Shown here: one piece after another, positions 36,111-47,865 of the stretch
Numbering within the stretch: the first letter of the stretch is position 1
Layout of the letters: each line of letters begins with the position of its first letter
NCBI RefSeq assembly: GCF_002288925.2
Contig: NW_022098045.1
Location: 3,309,408 to 3,373,407, forward strand
Source of the DNA: Delphinapterus leucas
Taxonomy: Eukaryota > Chordata > Mammalia > Artiodactyla > Monodontidae
DNA: 64,000 nt
Direction of reading: 5' to 3'
Notes under the pieces: generated by a model
What the model saw: the letters and a program-made list of their open reading frames with translations, nothing else
The model's database searches: none
Told to the model about the DNA's origin: nothing
Position numbers and translations under genes: made by a program

Positions 36111-37864
36111 GTATGGCTTATTTAGAGAAACCCTTTCCAACTAGGTTTAGAAAAAACCTATTCCCCTCTCCCACCTTCCTCATCCCCCCCCAGAAAAAGA
36201 ATTAGGAATTTATTGGCCTAGATACTGAGAAGTCTAGGGAAAGCTCCAGCTTCAGATATGACTGAAGGCAAATGCCCAAACGCCACTGTGATTCTCTGTG
36301 TTGGCTTCATTCTCCAGTAGGTTCTCCTTTACAGTAGGGCCTAGAAGCTCCAGATTCATAGCCTGATAACTCATTAAGTGGGCAAACATGTATGTCCTGG
36401 GATTGAGTCCCATTGTCCTCACTGTGGACAAGCCTGTTTCTGAGCCAATCCTGAGGCCAAAGTGACAGTATGCTCTTATTACCTGATCTAGGTCACGAGC
36501 TCCTGTAGTTGGGTTAGACTGGAGATGGGAGATTAGTGCCACTTTAGCCTAACAGGTGATGAGCTTTATAGAAGTAAGTCTGCAAAGAAAGATCAGAGAG
36601 GTACTCCTGGAAGGAGAAATGGATGTTAGGAGTCAGAAACCACAATGGTATAAAAAACTATTCAGAAATGAGAAATAGGTCAAGGTTATACAGACCTAGA
36701 CTTTCTTAAACATGAGCACAAATGGTTATCATAAAAATAAATTATGATGTTTTCAGGTATTGCTTTACTTTGTATCTGTTTTTTAAATGTTCTACCAAAC
36801 CAGGCTTTAAAAATATTTAATCTATAAACCATGTTTCATGCCCATTCTCCTCTCCCAACCCTTGACTATTATTTCACCCTACTACTAAGAACTAAAAATA
36901 AAAAATAAGTAAGTTGGGAAACGGAGCAAAGCAATTAAAGTTCTTTGCTCTCTGTTGCTCAGGACAGAGTATTAAGAAACCTTTTCTTGGGAATTCCCCA
37001 TGTTTCAGAAAGGATAGAAATTAAGTGGCTGATTCCTTTATTCATAACAATAGGGAGAATGTTCTGAGGTGCCAATCCATCCTAACTCCAGCAGATCCTC
37101 CCTAATGCCCGTGCTTGCAAAAGGACTCTGAAATTTCAGGGGTGTTTATTGGCATTTGCTCTCACCAAAAGCTAATGTGCTTGTGTCACAGTATTTTGTT
37201 TATGCGCCATAGATGTTGGCGTACTTTGTTTTTAAGCATTTATGTAGCACTGAACAGTCAGTTTAGATGACATATCATTTTTGCCTTTTTGTTGTTATTG
37301 TTACTTACAAAGTCTACTTCTTTAGAGTTCTACATTTTAAGCAAGTTAGCCTGTTACAAATATCAACAGGTTGAAACTGTAGTTGAGAATGTGTTTGCAT
37401 AGTGCATACTTAAGATCTCTGGAAAAACCTTCCAAGGCCCTAATGAATTGGGGTAAGTGGATCCAGCAAGCTTTAGGGTATCTTGACAGCCACTGTGCAG
37501 TGAACGCTCTCCCTGAATGGGTTTTGACCTTGACAGTTGAAAAAAATATGTATTTTATTTTCCATCTCAGGTACCTCTTTAAAAAGATCCCTGTGATCAC
37601 TTCGTTTATCTTTTCCTTTGGTTGGCTTGGTCCCTATCACCACTTGCTCCAAAAAGAAAATACCTCAGAAGAGTACAATGAATCATTTCTCTTTTCCTGT
37701 TAATCTTATTGTTGGATAAAGGAATACTTTGGACTCTATTCACTGTGAATCAGAAATGCCAGCTGGAAAAAAACAACCTGCCATTTGTCCAGTGACACAT
37801 AAATAATGCTGGATTGGATATTCAAAGCCTAACCAAATCTTAGGGACACACCAAGGGCTTGCTT
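36111..37864. other. unassigned non-coding sequence
   Basis: No repeat family or exon recognised. Frames at 36252-36542 (minus) and 37346-37703 (both strands) overlap one another and have no domain. Confidence 0.4.
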
Positions 37865-37984
37865 TCCCTTTCATTCATCAAATATTTCTTGGGTGTCTTC
37901 TATGACCAAGGTACATTAGTTAGTTTCATCAGTGGTTTGGGCCAATGCCCCACAAATAAAAAGTACTCAATACCTATTTGCTGA
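37865..37984. mobile_element. L2 fragments in opposite orientation
   Basis: 37868-37915 ('tttcattcatcaaatatttcttgggtg') is minus-strand L2 terminus. 37950-37990 ('aaaaagtactcaatacctatttgctgaaaatgaat') is plus-strand L2 terminus. Two old pieces abut tail to tail. Confidence 0.6.
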
Positions 37985-38200
37985 AAATGAATAATAACTA
38001 ACATTTGTTGAGCAATTATTAAGTGCCAGGAGCTTTAATTCTCAAAGCAACTGTGCGAAGTAGGTGTCATTCACCGTGTTGTAAAAGTTAGGAAACTGAG
38101 GCACACAGAGGTTCAGTAACTTGACCAAGGAGATGAATCTATTATGAGGATGGATCTGATGCTTTTAGCTACTGCATTATACTACTCCAATTCATTGTGG
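37985..38200 (-). mobile_element. MIR SINE relic
   Basis: 'ataataactaacatttgttgagc', 'attaagtgccaggagcttta', 'gttaggaaactgaggcacacagaggttcagtaacttgacc' are reverse-complement MIR, nearly full length. A second diverged MIR-like head follows at about 38275-38340. Confidence 0.88.
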
Positions 38201-39640
38201 TAGGTGTGATTGTTTAACCTTTTTTCAGAGATTATGAACTCAGTGTTCAGATCTTGTGAATAATTTTCTCCAAAGAACACAGGACAGCCTGGATTAGACC
38301 TGAGTCTGGCTGATTCTGACATCACTGCTGCCTTCTGTGTTATGGTGTGAATCCCATCCATATACCACCTTCTCCCCTAACTTCTGGTCCATCTCCACGC
38401 CCATAGCCAATCATCTGAAACCACCACTTTATCACTGGGGAATGAATGCACTAATGGCTATAAACAAAAGGCTCCTATTTTCAGGTCAAAGGTAACCACA
38501 CAAAGATCCTGCAAAATCTCAGAACTTATTCACTATAATCTCTCATTTGTCTGTTACTTGTCTATTTTAAACTTTGTGGAGTTTTAGTTCTCTGAAGGAT
38601 CCATGACAGTTTTCGTACAAATTGGGATTAAGGAGGAGAAAATCGAGCCTCTTAAGTTTTTTTCACTTGATTAATTATTCCTCATAGGTGTTATATTTAT
38701 TATTGTTTCTGGAGCCTTACCGGTGTGGCCATCCACAGGGCTGGGTGCCTACACCTGATGCGTCTATGAAAAGCTTATGTGAGAATATCGTCTATTCTAT
38801 TCTATGTAATCAATTCCCTTCATCCTCTTATTGCCCCCACGTCTGCTGATCATGAGTTGGTGTGTCAAAAATCAATTGTTAAAAATTACGACTTCTGGCT
38901 GGCTTCATGTTGTATGTGTATTATGTGAAGCCTGAATCTCAAAATAGATTCCAAATCATGATATCAAGCCAGACCTATCCTGGCTTATAGATTTACGTAG
39001 GGGTTTGAAGGCATTATTAGATGACGCTGAGTACCAGCCCCACCAGTTGGGGGTTAAAAATCTAATCTCACACCCATGTAGACGGAGCCAAACACAAAGG
39101 AGCATAAACACAATCAAGCAATAAGTACACTGGGCAGATCCTTATTCACCGGGAAGAACAAATATTTGTTGGGTGAGACAATCTTCCCAGTTCCAGAGAA
39201 CATGGAAATACCATCATTCCTGTAAACTGCATAGCCCCAGGTATCATGTTTGTTTCACATCTCCAGGGATCAATATCTTCTCTTATTAAAAGAAGGTTTT
39301 CCAAAAATCATGTCTTCGCAGGTGCCAGTTAACACTGGAGGAACATTCAAGGACTACATCCCAGTGCAAAGGGAAACTTCCTTCTCTCCTGTCACAACTT
39401 TTTTCAAGGATGGGCAGAAATTCTAAGCACAGAGTAACAAGAAATCTGGGCAGATTATTTTACTGCTGATCTAAAGCTTTCTTTGACATTCAATTCAGCT
39501 ATACGAGAATTAATACTACACATGATGTGTTTCCCTCTTACCTTAATTTCATTATGATCATTCTTAGAAATGTGAGCACAAGAAGCAGATAGGCGAGTTA
39601 ACCACTTTTCCAACACGAGTTATGAAGTTCAAACAAACGA
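38201..39640. other. unassigned non-coding sequence
   Basis: No family recognised. 38930-39230 looks like unique sequence or a repeat I cannot name. Confidence 0.4.
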
Positions 39641-39668
39641 TTATTTTATTTTATTTTATTTTATTTTA
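39641..39668. repeat. (TTTTA)n pentanucleotide microsatellite
   Basis: About five uninterrupted ATTTT units. Confidence 0.95.
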
Positions 39669-41604
39669 GCTGGTTATTTCCAAAGGAGCACCCTCTTTCT
39701 CTGTTAATTAGAATCTAGATATTTGCTTTTTTACTAGAAATATATTACAGTTGTCAATTCAAAGCAAAAAATATTAGAATGTAATTTCCTATTTGGAGTA
39801 AGTTAACAAATTAAAACAAAAGAAAGGAAAGGAAAGTATCTTCCATTATTCGTGATGACAACATGCCATCTACTATACACAAATATTATACTGCTGAGCC
39901 TTTTGAATTATTTTTCCTGATATGAGGGTACGTTGTGCTGACCTCTTCAAGATCCCTCACTCAGCTTTCCTTATGACCACATTCAGTTATCTGTAAGTTA
40001 TCTGTAAGCTGCCATTAGGGTGTGGACTACAGAAGAGAGTAAAGTCAGAAAAGCATGACCTAACACTCACTCAAATGGGGTCTTAGTCACCTGGACAAAA
40101 GACTAGATCTTTCCAGAATTTAAACCCAGGCCCTCTGAAACCACTCACTCAGCCTCTCTTGTGCAAAGTGCTGCACTGGGTGCCCTGAGCATTTAAGCCT
40201 CGGAGCAGTGCTGTGCAGGAGGCTGAGACTGTATCTCACTCACATTCACACATTTAGAGGGAAAAGAGCCAGGCTTTCAACTAGGTTTATCTCCCTCCAC
40301 GCTCTTACCACTACTTCACATGCCCAACTCTAAAGCAGCAGAGAGATTAGTAAAATCAGCCCCTGTCAGTGAGACCAACTTCACAGGGCCAGGGTCAGTG
40401 TCAGGATCAGGACCTGAAGGTCCTTATGCTTGGTTTAATGTTCTGCTGCTCCTGTCTTGAAATTCTTAATAATTTTTGGACAAGGGGCCTCACATTTCAT
40501 TTTACCCTGATTTTGCCAATTATCTAGCTAGTCCTACCAGTAAGGATAACACACAGCAGAAGGAACAGTCCCATTAAAGCCCCCCTTGGGGACATTGGAA
40601 TGAAGAGGGCTGTCTTCTGTATAGTTAGTTGCCTAGCAGATCAGTCATAAAATTGATCTCAAGGCAGCCTAGTTATTTGGGAAAACGCTCAGATTTCTGT
40701 CTTTCTCCTTATGGGGAGATAGAAGTGAGAAGTGGTGTTTGTCCATTTTTCCCCTGTAGTTAGCTGTCACACCTAATAATTTGCTTTACATTTTGAAGTG
40801 TGTGGCAGTATCTCACACCAAATAAGAGCTCTAAAGGAAGAAATAATCTTGAAAAGTCTTGAGGTTGCATCTTTTTGTGAGTCAATATATAGCACACACC
40901 CATCCCTTTTCATGGGTTGAAGGAGTTAGCAACTCTTTACAACTTTAGAACAGTAAATACAGTGGCCATGTCCACTGGAAATGCAAGGGAGGCACATCTT
41001 CCCAGTTTAAAACCCCCCAAAAGTCCTATGCAAAAAAAAAAAAAAATTAGCTTCTCTTACTGGTTTAAAAATGAACAGTAATCTCACTGGCAACAGATAC
41101 TGACCTGAAATGCTCAGGACATCACCCAATAAATATCCAGTGTTAACAATTACACCAGAAAGAGGAATTCTTCTCTTACAAGGCAGTGACTAGATAAAAA
41201 AATTATATGGGATTTAGTGACCAATTGTATGCTGGAAGGTTTGGCTTTAGATGTAGGTGTAAACTTACGTGATAACATCTTAGAGATAGAGAGGTCTCAC
41301 TTACCCCAAATTCTTACTAACTTAATATGGTATTTGGAATTCTAACACTGGGGTATCATTATTTTCGGTTAAAAATTATTAAACATCATACCTCAATATG
41401 TTACAATCACTAATCCCTTTTCTGCATGATTGGGGGTATGCAGGGATACAAAAGTAAGTGAAGGACATCCTGAAGGAGGAAAATAGGCTGTAGAAAATGA
41501 CTTTCCCCCCTTTTTTTTCCAATTCAGGCCTCATAATTTTGCCTGAAACTAATGCTGAAATCTGACATGAGGAACATTGCAGAAGTAGCAGTTTTAACAT
41601 CAAC
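39669..41604. other. unassigned non-coding sequence
   Basis: A small tandem of 'gttatctgtaa' lies near 39987-40008. 40130-40300 may be very diverged MIR. A 15-base A run lies at 41033-41047. No gene seen. Confidence 0.4.
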
Positions 41605-41730
41605 AACATCAATAATCATAACAATAAATACTTTTGAGAGCCGTGCCAAGCACTCATTTTATGAGTCATCTCATTTAATTTTCAAAACAACTGTGTGGAG
41701 GTAACTATTTGTACCTGTTCAAATGCTTTC
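41605..41730 (-). mobile_element. MIR fragment
   Basis: 'ccgtgccaagcactcatttt', 'catctcatttaattttcaaaacaactgtgtggaggtaac' are reverse-complement MIR 3' region. Confidence 0.75.
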
Positions 41731-42004
41731 AGCTGCAAGAGCTAGAGTTAGATCAGATTCAAAATGGTGTAAATAATAAAATAAATCTGTTATTTCAAAT
41801 AACAATTCTCTTATGGTGAATAGTGTTTAACCTAATCAATATTTTCCTCTTAAGACTGAGAGCAGGTCCAGATTGCTCTGTTTGCAAGGATGCCCAAAAC
41901 TTGAGCGAATTAGTTGCTGTGTTAGCAAGGAAGCAGGAGGGGAGTGGATTTTGCATAGACAACCAAGTATATCTACCACCGACTTCATTGTGCCCTAGGA
42001 CACA

Positions 42005-42128
42005 TGAAAACACAGCTCAGCAAGCCGGGTAACTTGCTCCAGGACACAGAGCTGGTAGGTGATGATGCCAGGACAGAGCCAGCCCCAGTCTGTGGAACCC
42101 TGAAGGTCATGCTTTCAACCGTTGTGCC
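42005..42128 (-). mobile_element. MIR fragment, head end
   Basis: 'ccgggtaacttgctccagga', 'cacagagctggtaggtgatgatgccaggacagagcc' and 'gtcatgctttcaaccgttgtgcc' are the reverse-complement MIR core and head. It may be the other half of 41605-41730, separated by about 275 bp. Confidence 0.75.
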
Positions 42129-42319
42129 TTTCAACACATTCCCTTTGTGTATCCATCCATAAGCATTCCAAATTTTTGCAAAAATTATTAAAAAAATTAA
42201 ACACCATTGTTTCACCATCATAAGCTTAAGAAAGAAATCCAGAATGATTTCATTACACCTGCTTAGCTTGTATTAGTAGATACTGTTCACAGTATAATAC
42301 CAAGCCCTACACTCCGGTA

Positions 42320-43748
42320 AAACCTACTAGGAATACAGTCACTGTGGAGAGCAGTATGGAGGTTCCTTAAAAAAGTAAAAATAGAACTACCATACGACCC
42401 AGCATCCCACTACTGGGCACATACCCTGAGAAAACCATAACTCAAAAAGAGTCATGTACCACAATGTTCATTGCAGCTCTATTTACAGTAGCCCGGACAT
42501 GGAAGCAACCTAAGTGTCCATCATCAGATGAATGGACAAAGAAGATGTGGCACATATATACAATGGAATAGTACTCAGCCATAAAAAGGAATGAAACTGA
42601 GTTATTTGTAGTGAGGTGGATGGACCTAGAGACGGTCATACAGAGTGAAGTAAGTCAGAAAGAGAAAAATACCATATGCTAACACATATATATGGAATCT
42701 AAAAAAAAAAAAAGAAAAGAAAATGGTTAGAAGAACCTAAGGACAAGATGGGAATAAAGATGCAGACCTACTAGAGAATGGACTTGAGGATATGGGGAGG
42801 GGGAAGGGTAAGCTGGGACAAAGTGAGAGAGTGGCATGGATATATATACACTACCAAACGTAAAATAGATGGGTAGTGGGAAGCGGCCGCATAGCACAGG
42901 GAGATCAGCTCAATGCTTTGTGACCACCTAGAGGGGTGGGATAGGGAGGGTGGGAGGGAGCGAGATGCAAGAGGGAAGCGATATGGAGATATATGTATAT
43001 GTATAACTGATTCACTTTGTTATAAAGCAGAAACTAACACACCATTGTAAGGCAATTATACTCCAATAAAGGTGTTAAAAATAAAAACTAAAAATAGAAC
43101 TACCATATGACCCAGCAATCCCACTACTGGGCATGTATCCTGAGAAAACCATAATTCAAAAGGACACATGTACCCCAGTGTTCATTGCAGCACTATTTAC
43201 AATCGCCAGGACATGGAAACAAACTAAATGTCCAACGACAGATGAATGGATAAAGAAGATGTGGTACATATATACAAGGAAATATTAGCCATAAAAAGGA
43301 ATGAAATTGGGTCATTTGTAGAGATGTGGATGGACCTAGAGTCTGTCATACAGCGTGGAGTAAGTCAGAAAGAGAAAAACAAATATCGTAGAATCTAGAA
43401 AAATGGTACAGATGAGCCTATTTGCAGGGCAGGAATAGAGGCGTAGACATAGAGAATGGACATGTGGACACGGGGTGGGGGGGAAGGGGAGGGTGGGACG
43501 AATTGGGAGATTAGGATTGACATATACACACTATCAAGCGTAAAATAGATAGCTAGTGGGAACATGCTATAAAGCGGTTTGGTGCTCTGTGATGGCCTAG
43601 ATGGGTTGGATGAGGGGTGGGAGGGAGGTCCAAGAGGGAGGGGATATATGTATACGTATAGCTGATGCACTTCACTGAACAGCAGAAACTAACACACCAC
43701 TGTAAAGCAATTGTACTCCAATTAAAAAACACTCAAACCTACTGGGAC
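42320..43748 (+). mobile_element. two head-to-tail LINE-1 3' ends within one TSD pair
   Basis: Copy 1 is about 42333-43087 and copy 2 about 43088-43735. Each contains ORF2 C-terminal codons ('aaaaatagaactaccata', 'aatggaata(g/t)', stop TAA 42700-42702 in copy 1), a 3'UTR and a tail. Outer direct repeats are aaacctactagga at 42320-42332 and aaacctactggga at 43736-43748, with one mismatch. The 3'UTRs belong to different subfamilies. Copy 1 is the young type ('ccgcatagcacagggagatc'), like 16.8, 30.9 and 46.3 kb. Copy 2 is the 'tttgcagggcaggaatagag' type, like 24.1 kb. Copy 1's A-rich tail abuts copy 2 at the A-rich 'aaaaactaaaaatag' site. Confidence 0.92.
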
Positions 43749-46032
43749 GTTTTAGCCTAACAGGACCACTTTGGAAATGAGTTCCCAAACAATGTCAGCC
43801 TTTGAGGATTCTGAGGAGTTGAGAAGGACTGTTCCTATCTAAATGCTTCCAGTTTGATAATATAGTGAACTCTGCCACAATTGCTGAATGCAGTGTAGCT
43901 TTAGCCATAACACTCCCCTAAGATACTCTTGCCTCTTACTTACCCGGGAAAACTAGCTATTCTTAAACCACCAAATTTACTACAAAGATAACTTCTGGAT
44001 TTTCTGCTGTTAGTTTTTATACAAGTTGAAGTTAGATAAAATAAATGACTGGTTCCAGAGGTTATAGAGAAATAATTGTTCAGGGGAAGAACTAGAAAAT
44101 ACACATATATTCTGTATTTGTTTTTCTTGTAGCTGATTATTTTCAAAACAAATGGAATGGTGATAACTTTACTCAAATCTTGTATTTTAATGGAGATAGT
44201 TAAAGGCAGGAATATATTACTACATTAAAATTCTTAGGTGACTTATTTCTACCAAATTGGAAAAAAAATACATTCTTTTGACTATACAACCTTCAGTGAA
44301 AATGAAGAGCTGAAAATTGGATCTGAATTTGACTCTTGGAAGTAATTAACAATATACAAAAATAAAAAGGCTAAAAATCTTCACCTAATGAATTTAAAAG
44401 TTGAATGTGCCTATGGAATTAGTGAGAAGAAAACTCAGTTTTACTTTTATTTTTCCTTACTTTTGTTTTCCTTTTCAACCCACCTCCAACCTCATTTTTT
44501 CCTCATGTTTAGTTTTAACTATGGAGGCAAAAACTAAGTAGATATACTTCTTACATTCTTCAAATGGAGACATTTTAAAGCCAGCTAAGCATGCCTAGAA
44601 AAAAAAATGGTAAAATTAGAGATGACTTTAATGAACCAATTCATTTTTTCTAACAAATTGGATGGATATTTTATTATCATAGAGACACAACACGAATTCA
44701 GTAGAAATATTCCAATTGTATTCAGTGAAAAAAATCTGTTCTCCAACTAAGTAATTTATTGTTATCAAGATCATTTTGAATATGAAGAAAAAAACACTTC
44801 CTATTATTATAAAATATGTATCATATTTTGTTATAGTTTCAAAGGAAAAATCTTAACAACTACTATAAACAATTACTTGTCAGTTCATGATTTTGTGAGA
44901 TATTTCATATTTAGATCACAAATAAGAAGAAAAAAGGGTAAGAAAATATAACTGGTTAAGATTTTGCTGGGTGCAGGGGATCCTAAGAATATTGTTTTAT
45001 ACTACTTTACATAAACTATAGGTGACAGCTTAGAAATATGGAAAGTCATGGGAAACCAGAAAATGAATTTGAACCCTGAAACCTCTCAAGGAAATAGGAA
45101 ATGAGATCATAAAACTTTTTTTTCCTGTAGGAGATTTTGCATTAGAGTGACATTGATGAAACCTTAGATAGAGAATGAGAGAAAATGGACTTCAACTTTG
45201 GCTTTTTATAGTAAGAGTGAAAACCAAAGAGCCTAAGTTGCTGTCTCTCATTTTAAAATTTCACTGATTCGTTATACCCAAGAGGGGATTCTTAGTAAAT
45301 ATCATGCTGAATGAATGAAGGAATCAGTGGCATGAATGAAAGGTATATATATAAATGTCTCTAGAATAACTAAGACTTTTCGAAGCGTTTTTAAGGGAAC
45401 ACTTTAGCATTCTATAGTGGTGAAAGAGAGCCTTCTAGAATAAAACTAGTTTACTAATTAAATTCTTGCACTGAAACATAAATAAAATTATAATCTAAAT
45501 TCATTCCAAAGAAGGTAATGCAATGAGGTTGTGTCAGGGAGGTCCAGAGGCAAAAAAAGATAGTGTTGTTAAAAGCTTGCATGCTTATGTTCTATTCTCT
45601 ATCTAGTTTCCATTAACTGATCCAATTTCCTGTTCAGTGGAGTATGTACCTTGCTATAACCCATGGAATGTGATCCAGGAGGAATGCACACCTAATCCTC
45701 CTAAACCAATGAGTCAGACATGGCAACCACAGTAATCTACAAAGAACCCAAAAGTGGGAACTACCATTACTGAAATATGACCTACTTTGATGTCTTACCT
45801 GTGGCAATGCAGAAGAACCAAGTCAATAAATGTACATATTCTATAAATTTTGGAAATTTTTCTTTTGTATTTTTTACCTATGGTTCTAAATATTAATAAA
45901 TTTTTGGATATTCTACAAAATATTTGACCATTTAAATATTACTTCTATTGTACAGTTAGAAACCTCAAGATAATATAAATATTGGTTCCATTTCAATAAT
46001 TATAATTTCAATGCTACAGTTAGTTGTATAGA
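43749..46032. other. long unassigned AT-rich stretch
   Basis: No repeat family, exon or RNA gene recognised. Short frames only (43940-44176, minus). Confidence 0.4.
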
Positions 46033-46079
46033 AATAAGCATACAACTGCCCAAGCCACTTGGGCAGTTGTATGCTTATT
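46033..46079. repeat. perfect 21-bp inverted repeat (hairpin), 5-base spacer
   Basis: The left arm 46033-46053 begins aataagcatacaact. The right arm 46059-46079 is its exact reverse complement. The spacer is gccac, and a further G-C pair would leave a 3-base loop. It looks too perfect and too tight-looped for a microRNA precursor. Confidence 0.97.
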
Positions 46080-46082
46080 GTC

Positions 46083-46122
46083 GCCCAACAACAGTTGCCC
46101 AACAACAGTTGCCCAAGCCACT
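46083..46122. repeat. 14-bp tandem duplication next to the hairpin
   Basis: The unit gcccaacaacagtt occurs at 46083-46096 and 46097-46110. It is followed by gcccaagccact (46111-46122), which also occurs at 46049-46060 across the hairpin loop. Confidence 0.95.
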
Positions 46123-46286
46123 CACTGAAGTGTATATAGCCCCAGATTCTCCTGGCCTTAACCCAGATCCCTATAATTACACAAATAACAGTAACCACTT
46201 TAACTTGCTGCCTCAGACACATGCACACTGATATGCCTTTGCAAACCAAAAGTATAGGAAAACTGTCAAGCTAAGGACACAACATC

Positions 46287-46785
46287 AAGAGTTCTAGACC
46301 TATCCACCTCATTAGACTCTGTCATACAGAGTGAAGTAAGTCAGAAAGAGAAAGACAAATACCGTATGCTAACACATATATATGGAATTTAAGGGAAAAA
46401 AATGTCATGAAGAACCTAGGGGTAAGACAGGAATAAAGACACAGAACTACTGGAGAACGGACTTGAGGATACGGGGAGGGGGAAGGGTGAGCTGTGACAA
46501 AGCGAGAGAGAGGCATGGACATATATACACTACCAAACGTAAGGTAGGTAGCTAGTGGGAAGCAGCCGCATAGCACAGGGAGATCAGCTCGGTGCTTTGT
46601 GACCGCCTGGAGGGGTGGGACAGGGAGGGTCTGAGGGAGGAAGATGCAAGAGGGAAGAGATATGGGAACATATGTATATGTATAACTGATTCACTTTGTT
46701 ATAAAGCAGAAACAAGCACACCATTGTAAAGCAATTATACCCCAATAAAGATGTTAAAAAAAAAAAAAAAGAGTTCTAGACCTAT
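46287..46785 (+). mobile_element. young LINE-1 3' end insertion with 17-bp TSDs
   Basis: LINE-1 body 46304-46768: the last ORF2 codons ('gactctgtcatacagagtga', stop near 46390), a complete young-type 3'UTR and a pure A tail of about 16 bases. The direct repeat aagagttctagacctat is identical at 46287-46303 and 46769-46785. Bases 46302-46314 (atccacctcatta) look like the reverse complement of LINE-1 sequence just upstream of the break (tagtgaggtggat), suggesting a tiny 5' inversion. Confidence 0.95.
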
Positions 46786-46979
46786 GCTGGAATCACACAA
46801 CAGTGGATTTGCTACCTCTTCAAAGGAGGCCTCAGGCAAAGACCTAAGTAAGACCAGGAAGAGGGAAGCTAGATTAACGATTTCTTCAAATGAGAGAAAG
46901 GTCAGTCTTCTGCACATATGACTGGTCTGAAATGGCACAATGTAGAACCTGCTTTGATTTCGATACAACAAGGACCACT

Positions 46980-47110
46980 ACTCACTCATTCATTTAACAA
47001 TATTCTGGGGACAGTGTGCTAGGCAGTATTCTAGGAGCTGGCAACACAGTGGTGAATAAGACACACTGAGCTGACAGACAGGCAGAAAGATAAGACATTA
47101 ACAAATACTT
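46980..47110 (-). mobile_element. L2 3' end relic
   Basis: 'cattcatttaacaatattctggg', 'gtgctaggcagtattctaggagctgg' and 'aacacagtggtgaataagac' are reverse-complement L2. Confidence 0.85.
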
Positions 47111-47379
47111 GCATAATTAATGACATACAATTGTAAATTTATGTATAGAAGAAAAGTAAAAGATGCTATAGCAATGTAGTATAGGAAGAAAATGTGTACA
47201 TCCCAGTAGGTCTTGGAGAATTCCCATGTATGCCTACCATCCTAGATTAATAGCCAGTACTACCTCCTTTCACAGTCATGAGTGTTTATGGGTGATAAAT
47301 AAGTGATTATTGCTCACTTTCATAAGAAGAGATCTGATTTTGAGAGCCATAGAATACTTTTTTTTCAAAAAGTGACTTT

Positions 47380-47639
47380 TCAGTTGAGACATAAGGATGT
47401 GAGAGCTACCCAGAGAAGGGGTAGGGTACTGTAAAATGAAGGGAGGATGGGGGAAGTTGCAGGTACAAAGACCTAAGGGGTGAAGAAGCCTGATCTATTT
47501 CAAGAACTTGTGAACAGGGCGTGGTTTGGTAAGATAGACAGTGGCAGATCATGTAGAGCCTTAGCAGTAAATTTATAGGTTTAAGACCTAGAGCAATAAG
47601 AGGCCATTGAATCAAAATAATATTTATAACTATGGATAA
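47380..47639 (-). mobile_element. L2 continuation, diverged
   Basis: 'agttgagacataaggatgtg', 'caggtacaaagacctaaggg', 'cagatcatgtagagccttag' and 'caataagaggccattgaat' follow minus-strand L2 order. Probably the same insertion as 46980-47110, with diverged sequence between. Confidence 0.65.
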
Positions 47640-47865
47640 AATGTAGTGTTTAGGATGTGCCAATATCTATTTGACACATGTAAGAGATATGAACTCAGTG
47701 TACAACAATTCAAAGCAGGTGGTATTATGTCCTGTGTTTCAGATTAGGAGACTGAGGCACAAAAGGTTAAGGCAACTTGCCTAAAGCCATATATCAAGAA
47801 AGTGATGGAACGAGGCTTCCAACCAGGCAGACTTGCTCCAGAGTCTTCACTCTGTTAATCAAGGT
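47640..47865 (-). mobile_element. MIR SINE relic
   Basis: 'gattaggagactgaggcacaaaaggttaaggcaacttgcc', 'caagaaagtgatggaacgagg' and 'gacttgctccagagtcttcactctgttaa' are the reverse-complement MIR core and head. Confidence 0.88.

Noticed and set aside
46033..46079. Hairpin as a possible microRNA precursor
   Set aside because: The stem is perfect with a 3-5 base loop and lacks the flanking lower stem and bulges of animal precursors. The neighbouring duplications point to a mutational origin.
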